Position numbers and translations under genes: made by a program. The notes beneath the pieces were generated by a model that saw nothing but the letters and a program-made list of their open reading frames with translations, searched no databases and was not told the DNA's origin. DNA of 26,633 bases. It comes from a virus. Of the stretch, positions 24,403 to 26,633 are shown in pieces (position 1 is the stretch's first letter; every line of letters begins with the position of its first letter). The stretch covers positions 1-26,633 of IMG/VR virus record IMGVR_UViG_3300042527_000112; one strand, given 5' to 3'.

Positions 24403-25842
24403 CTAGACCGCGTATGGGTTGTAACGCTGCCGTCCACGGTCGTCCGCGTAGTCGTAGTCCCTAACCGGCAGCGGGTCTAGCTGGATCCACCCCGAGTCGC
24501 GCAAGACTCTTAGGGACTGAGACAGCGCGTCCACGTAGTCGTCGTGCCCGCCGGACTCGGGGAACGCGCAGACCTGGCGCAAGAATCGCTTGGCCCACTC
24601 GGCAAACTCTCCCTGCTTTTTTGTATCCTCCGGTATGTAGACCTTACCCTTGGCGATCAGCGGCGCCACGATGTTGATACGCTGCACCTTATCCGCGCGG
24701 CCTGGGTTGTACGCGCGCACCGGCACACCCGCCCCCTGTAGCTCCTGAATTAGCGATATGCCGGCCGACTTATCCTCCATGAGAATCAGGTCCGCCTTCC
24801 TCCCCTTGGCGAACGTATTGTCCGCGCCGTACACGACCTCCTTAAAGTCGGCGATTACCTTCTTTCGCAGCTCGGGGTATGACAGGTGCGCGTCCCACGC
24901 GTCCAATAAAATAATGCACGTGCCCTTGTCTTGGTTCTCAAACACGCCCCACACCTCGCACGCCGTCGGGTCGTTGTGAGTTTTCTCTGAGGTGGCCGGG
25001 TCGTATGACGCGATCACGTACTCCAGGGTCGGCGTTTCCTTTTTGGACGGCCACATCTTAAACCACTTGCGCTTTATAATGCCGGCATCTTCTGGGTTTA
25101 GGATCTCCCCGTAGATCTCCTGCTTTCCAAGGTCGGTGCCCTCGTACGTCTCCAGCTGCTTAAAAAACGTGGCCGATAGGTTTTGCTTGTTGTCATACGA
25201 CGACGCGTTCACCACGTACACGTCCCCGCCGACCTTGCCCTCGTTTAGGTCGACGATTAACTCTTTTGGTTTTGGCGTGGTGGTAACGATCTGCTGCACG
25301 CGCTCGATGTCGTTGTGCCGCAAACGCAGCGTAAACTGCACCTGGTCATACGCGTCGTCGATGTACTCAAACGCGCAGAGCTCGTCGAACCAGGCGCCGT
25401 GAAACTGCTTGCCTCGGTACCGCTCTGGCTCGGAGCCCGGTATGCCCTGTATGAGCGAGCCGTTTATCAGCGTAATTTCAAAGAGCGACTTATTGTAGTC
25501 CTGGATTAGCGAGTGTGGGATCACGTTTAGAAGCCCCGAGTCGCCCTCAAAGCACGTCGCCCGGATGTCGTTTGAGGTCGGCGCCGTGACAAGCCAGCGC
25601 GTGCCAGGAAATTTCCACGCCCTGAGCCCGATCCAGTGACTCGCCGTGTACGTCTTACCCGATCCACGGCCGGCGAGCATTAAAAACGTGTCGTAGTTGC
25701 CATCTTCCGGCTCTCTTTGGTGGGCGAGCGCCGAGATCTCCCACTTTACCTGCCACAAAGCCGCGTCTAGCTGCGGCTTTGGCCAGTGCTTGTTGTTTTT
25801 TGCAAAATCCGCGAGGATTTTTTCTTGTTTTTTGCTCAACAT
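24403..25842 (-). CDS. terL: Terminase large subunit (479 aa)
   Basis: The ATP-driven DNA packaging motor and headful nuclease. Walker A is GRGSGKT (residues 58-64). Walker B with the catalytic acid is GAWFDE (149-154). The coupling motif is IVTTTPKP (185-192). The C-terminal RNase H-like nuclease is complete: D281 in IASYDPA, the E356/D357 pair in LILMEDKSAG and D434-D435/D438 in GHDDYVDAL. Length is normal. The ATG at 25842 overlaps the stop of the upstream intein-like gene by seven bases, so initiation is probably coupled to it. The small terminase subunit is not visible in this window and may lie upstream. Confidence 0.97.
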   Translation of the reverse strand: MLSKKQEKILADFAKNNKHWPKPQLDAALWQVKWEISALAHQREPEDGNYDTFLMLAGRGSGKTYTASHWIGLRAWKFPGTRWLVTAPTSNDIRATCFEGDSGLLNVIPHSLIQDYNKSLFEITLINGSLIQGIPGSEPERYRGKQFHGAWFDELCAFEYIDDAYDQVQFTLRLRHNDIERVQQIVTTTPKPKELIVDLNEGKVGGDVYVVNASSYDNKQNLSATFFKQLETYEGTDLGKQEIYGEILNPEDAGIIKRKWFKMWPSKKETPTLEYVIASYDPATSEKTHNDPTACEVWGVFENQDKGTCIILLDAWDAHLSYPELRKKVIADFKEVVYGADNTFAKGRKADLILMEDKSAGISLIQELQGAGVPVRAYNPGRADKVQRINIVAPLIAKGKVYIPEDTKKQGEFAEWAKRFLRQVCAFPESGGHDDYVDALSQSLRVLRDSGWIQLDPLPVRDYDYADDRGRQRYNPYAV

Positions 25843-26624
25843 ACTGAGATAAATCCCTCACCGGCTAAAAATTGCTCGTTTGTGATGATGTGCGCGCACT
25901 GTCGGGGCTTAATTTTGTCAATCCCGACCAAATATCGCCTAGAAAACGCCGTATTTTTGTTTGTGTACGAAAAACTAAGCCTAAACCCCGGCTTGTCGTC
26001 CCTCTTTTCCATCTTTGTCTTGTACCCCAGCGACTCAACCAACATCTGTGCGCGCCTTGCCGTGCCCCAGTGGCTCCGTGTCACGCTAAATCTGTCCACG
26101 CCGGGAGATTTTTTAAAAAAACCCGAGTCGATCAGCCCCTCCAGCAGCTCGATCCTCTGCTCCGGCGCGCTTTCGATGTAGTAAAACGGCAGATCGTTTG
26201 GTATCAAGGCGTCGGCAAACAGAAACGAGTCCTTAACCGAGGGCCGAAACTCGATGTAGTTCCTCCCCTTGCCGAACACCTTGCCCGCCACGACCAGGAA
26301 ACCATGCTGCCTGAGCCGCTTGTTTATTTTCTGCACGTTTTCCTTGGCCACCACGTGCCTCTTAGTCCGGGTCATGGACCCAAACCACGCGCCGAATACG
26401 TACGGCTGGACCGGCAGGTCTCGCCAGGGGTACGCAACGGGCGAGCAGTTCTGCACCGACCATATCTTGCGGTTGTTCTCAAACACCAGGGGCTTGTTGT
26501 GCAGGTCCTTCACACGCCGCATCCTAAGCGGGCTTCGGTTTGGCTTGGCGTACTTCTTGCCGCGGTTCTTTAGCCACTCCGATAGGTTGTCCCTGTATAC
26601 CTTGTCCTGCAGCGGCAGGGTCAT
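25836..26624 (-). CDS. Intein-derived LAGLIDADG (DOD) endonuclease-like protein, probably inactive; 5' end may lie beyond the window
   Basis: The middle resembles inteins: YPWRDLPVQPYVFGAWFGS matches the usual YPx-DLPIDPYLLGLWLGDG entry to the first LAGLIDADG helix, and EQRIELLEGLIDSGFFKK matches the second (EQRLxLLQGLMDTDG). In both the catalytic Asp is missing (GDG replaced by GSM; TDG replaced by SGF). The C-terminal QFLAGEGFISVC* matches the intein C-terminal splice block (FLAGEGFIPTHN), but the final Thr-His-Asn is gone, so it cannot splice. No N-terminal Cys block is visible. The frame is open to the right edge, so the ATG at 26624 is only the first in the window. It is a stand-alone relic, or a repurposed DNA-binding protein. 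Confidence 0.8.
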   Translation of the reverse strand: MTLPLQDKVYRDNLSEWLKNRGKKYAKPNRSPLRMRRVKDLHNKPLVFENNRKIWSVQNCSPVAYPWRDLPVQPYVFGAWFGSMTRTKRHVVAKENVQKINKRLRQHGFLVVAGKVFGKGRNYIEFRPSVKDSFLFADALIPNDLPFYYIESAPEQRIELLEGLIDSGFFKKSPGVDRFSVTRSHWGTARRAQMLVESLGYKTKMEKRDDKPGFRLSFSYTNKNTAFSRRYLVGIDKIKPRQCAHIITNEQFLAGEGFISVC

Positions 26625-26633
26625 GTGCCTGTC

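Noticed and set aside
26090-26125. Programmed frameshift at the T/A run after the second LAGLIDADG motif
   Set aside because: The T7-A6 run is suggestive, but the zero frame continues with family-like sequence on both sides, so no shift is needed.
25872-26573. Plus-strand open frame of 233 residues opposite the intein-like gene
   Set aside because: It reads as composition-driven antisense; the minus frame has recognisable intein/LAGLIDADG text and overlaps terL neatly.

Overview
This window is a stretch of a tailed double-stranded DNA phage genome (Caudoviricetes) covering packaging, head, adhesin and lysis genes. Every gene I can support lies on the minus strand, so transcription runs from the high-coordinate end to the low. 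I see no tail tape measure, sheath or tail tube genes. A P22-type long portal and a helical adaptor-like gene point to a short-tailed (podovirus-like) virion. Collagen-like Gly-X-Thr fibres, LamG/SPRY adhesins, a phage GroES and a Lys/Gly-rich small protein are features I associate with uncultured aquatic phages infecting Gram-negative bacteria. The host cannot be named from this sequence. No tRNA, rRNA, CRISPR array, integrase, attachment site or origin was seen, and no gene-free stretch exceeds about 130 bases.

Layout in transcription order. (1) 26.6-24.4 kb: an intein-derived LAGLIDADG endonuclease-like protein whose stop codon overlaps the start of the large terminase. (2) 24.35-16.2 kb, the head module: an unrecognised 431-residue protein, portal, two small proteins, a GroES-like co-chaperonin, a scaffold candidate, a 183-residue protein, a decoration candidate and the major capsid protein, closed by a strong intrinsic terminator. 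(3) 16.13-15.67 kb: an HNH endonuclease immediately after that terminator. (4) 15.54-2.97 kb, the adhesin module: about nine beta-rich or collagen-like virion proteins, three tail-assembly-chaperone-like proteins and one glycosyltransferase. (5) 2.97-1.28 kb: a lysis cassette of two single-membrane-segment proteins, a 3-TM holin-like protein and a lysozyme. (6) 1.24 kb to the left edge: a Lys/Gly-rich protein, a 59-residue basic protein and the start of a connector-like virion protein with a discoidin-like domain, cut by the window edge.

How the parts fit. Genes are tightly packed, many with TAATG, ATGA or GTGA overlaps, so translation is coupled inside modules. Three module starts carry the same 12-base element TGCATAAGTRGT on the coding strand: before the 431-residue gene, before the first adhesin-module gene and before the Lys-rich gene. 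A weaker relative lies at the start of the small gene preceding groES, inside a perfect 9-base inverted repeat. I read the 12-base element as a likely phage-specific promoter or regulator site that divides the genome into late transcription units. It is the best candidate here for something undescribed. Next best are the intein-to-orphan-protein fossil before the terminase and the A-B-C repeat architecture shared by two large adhesins.
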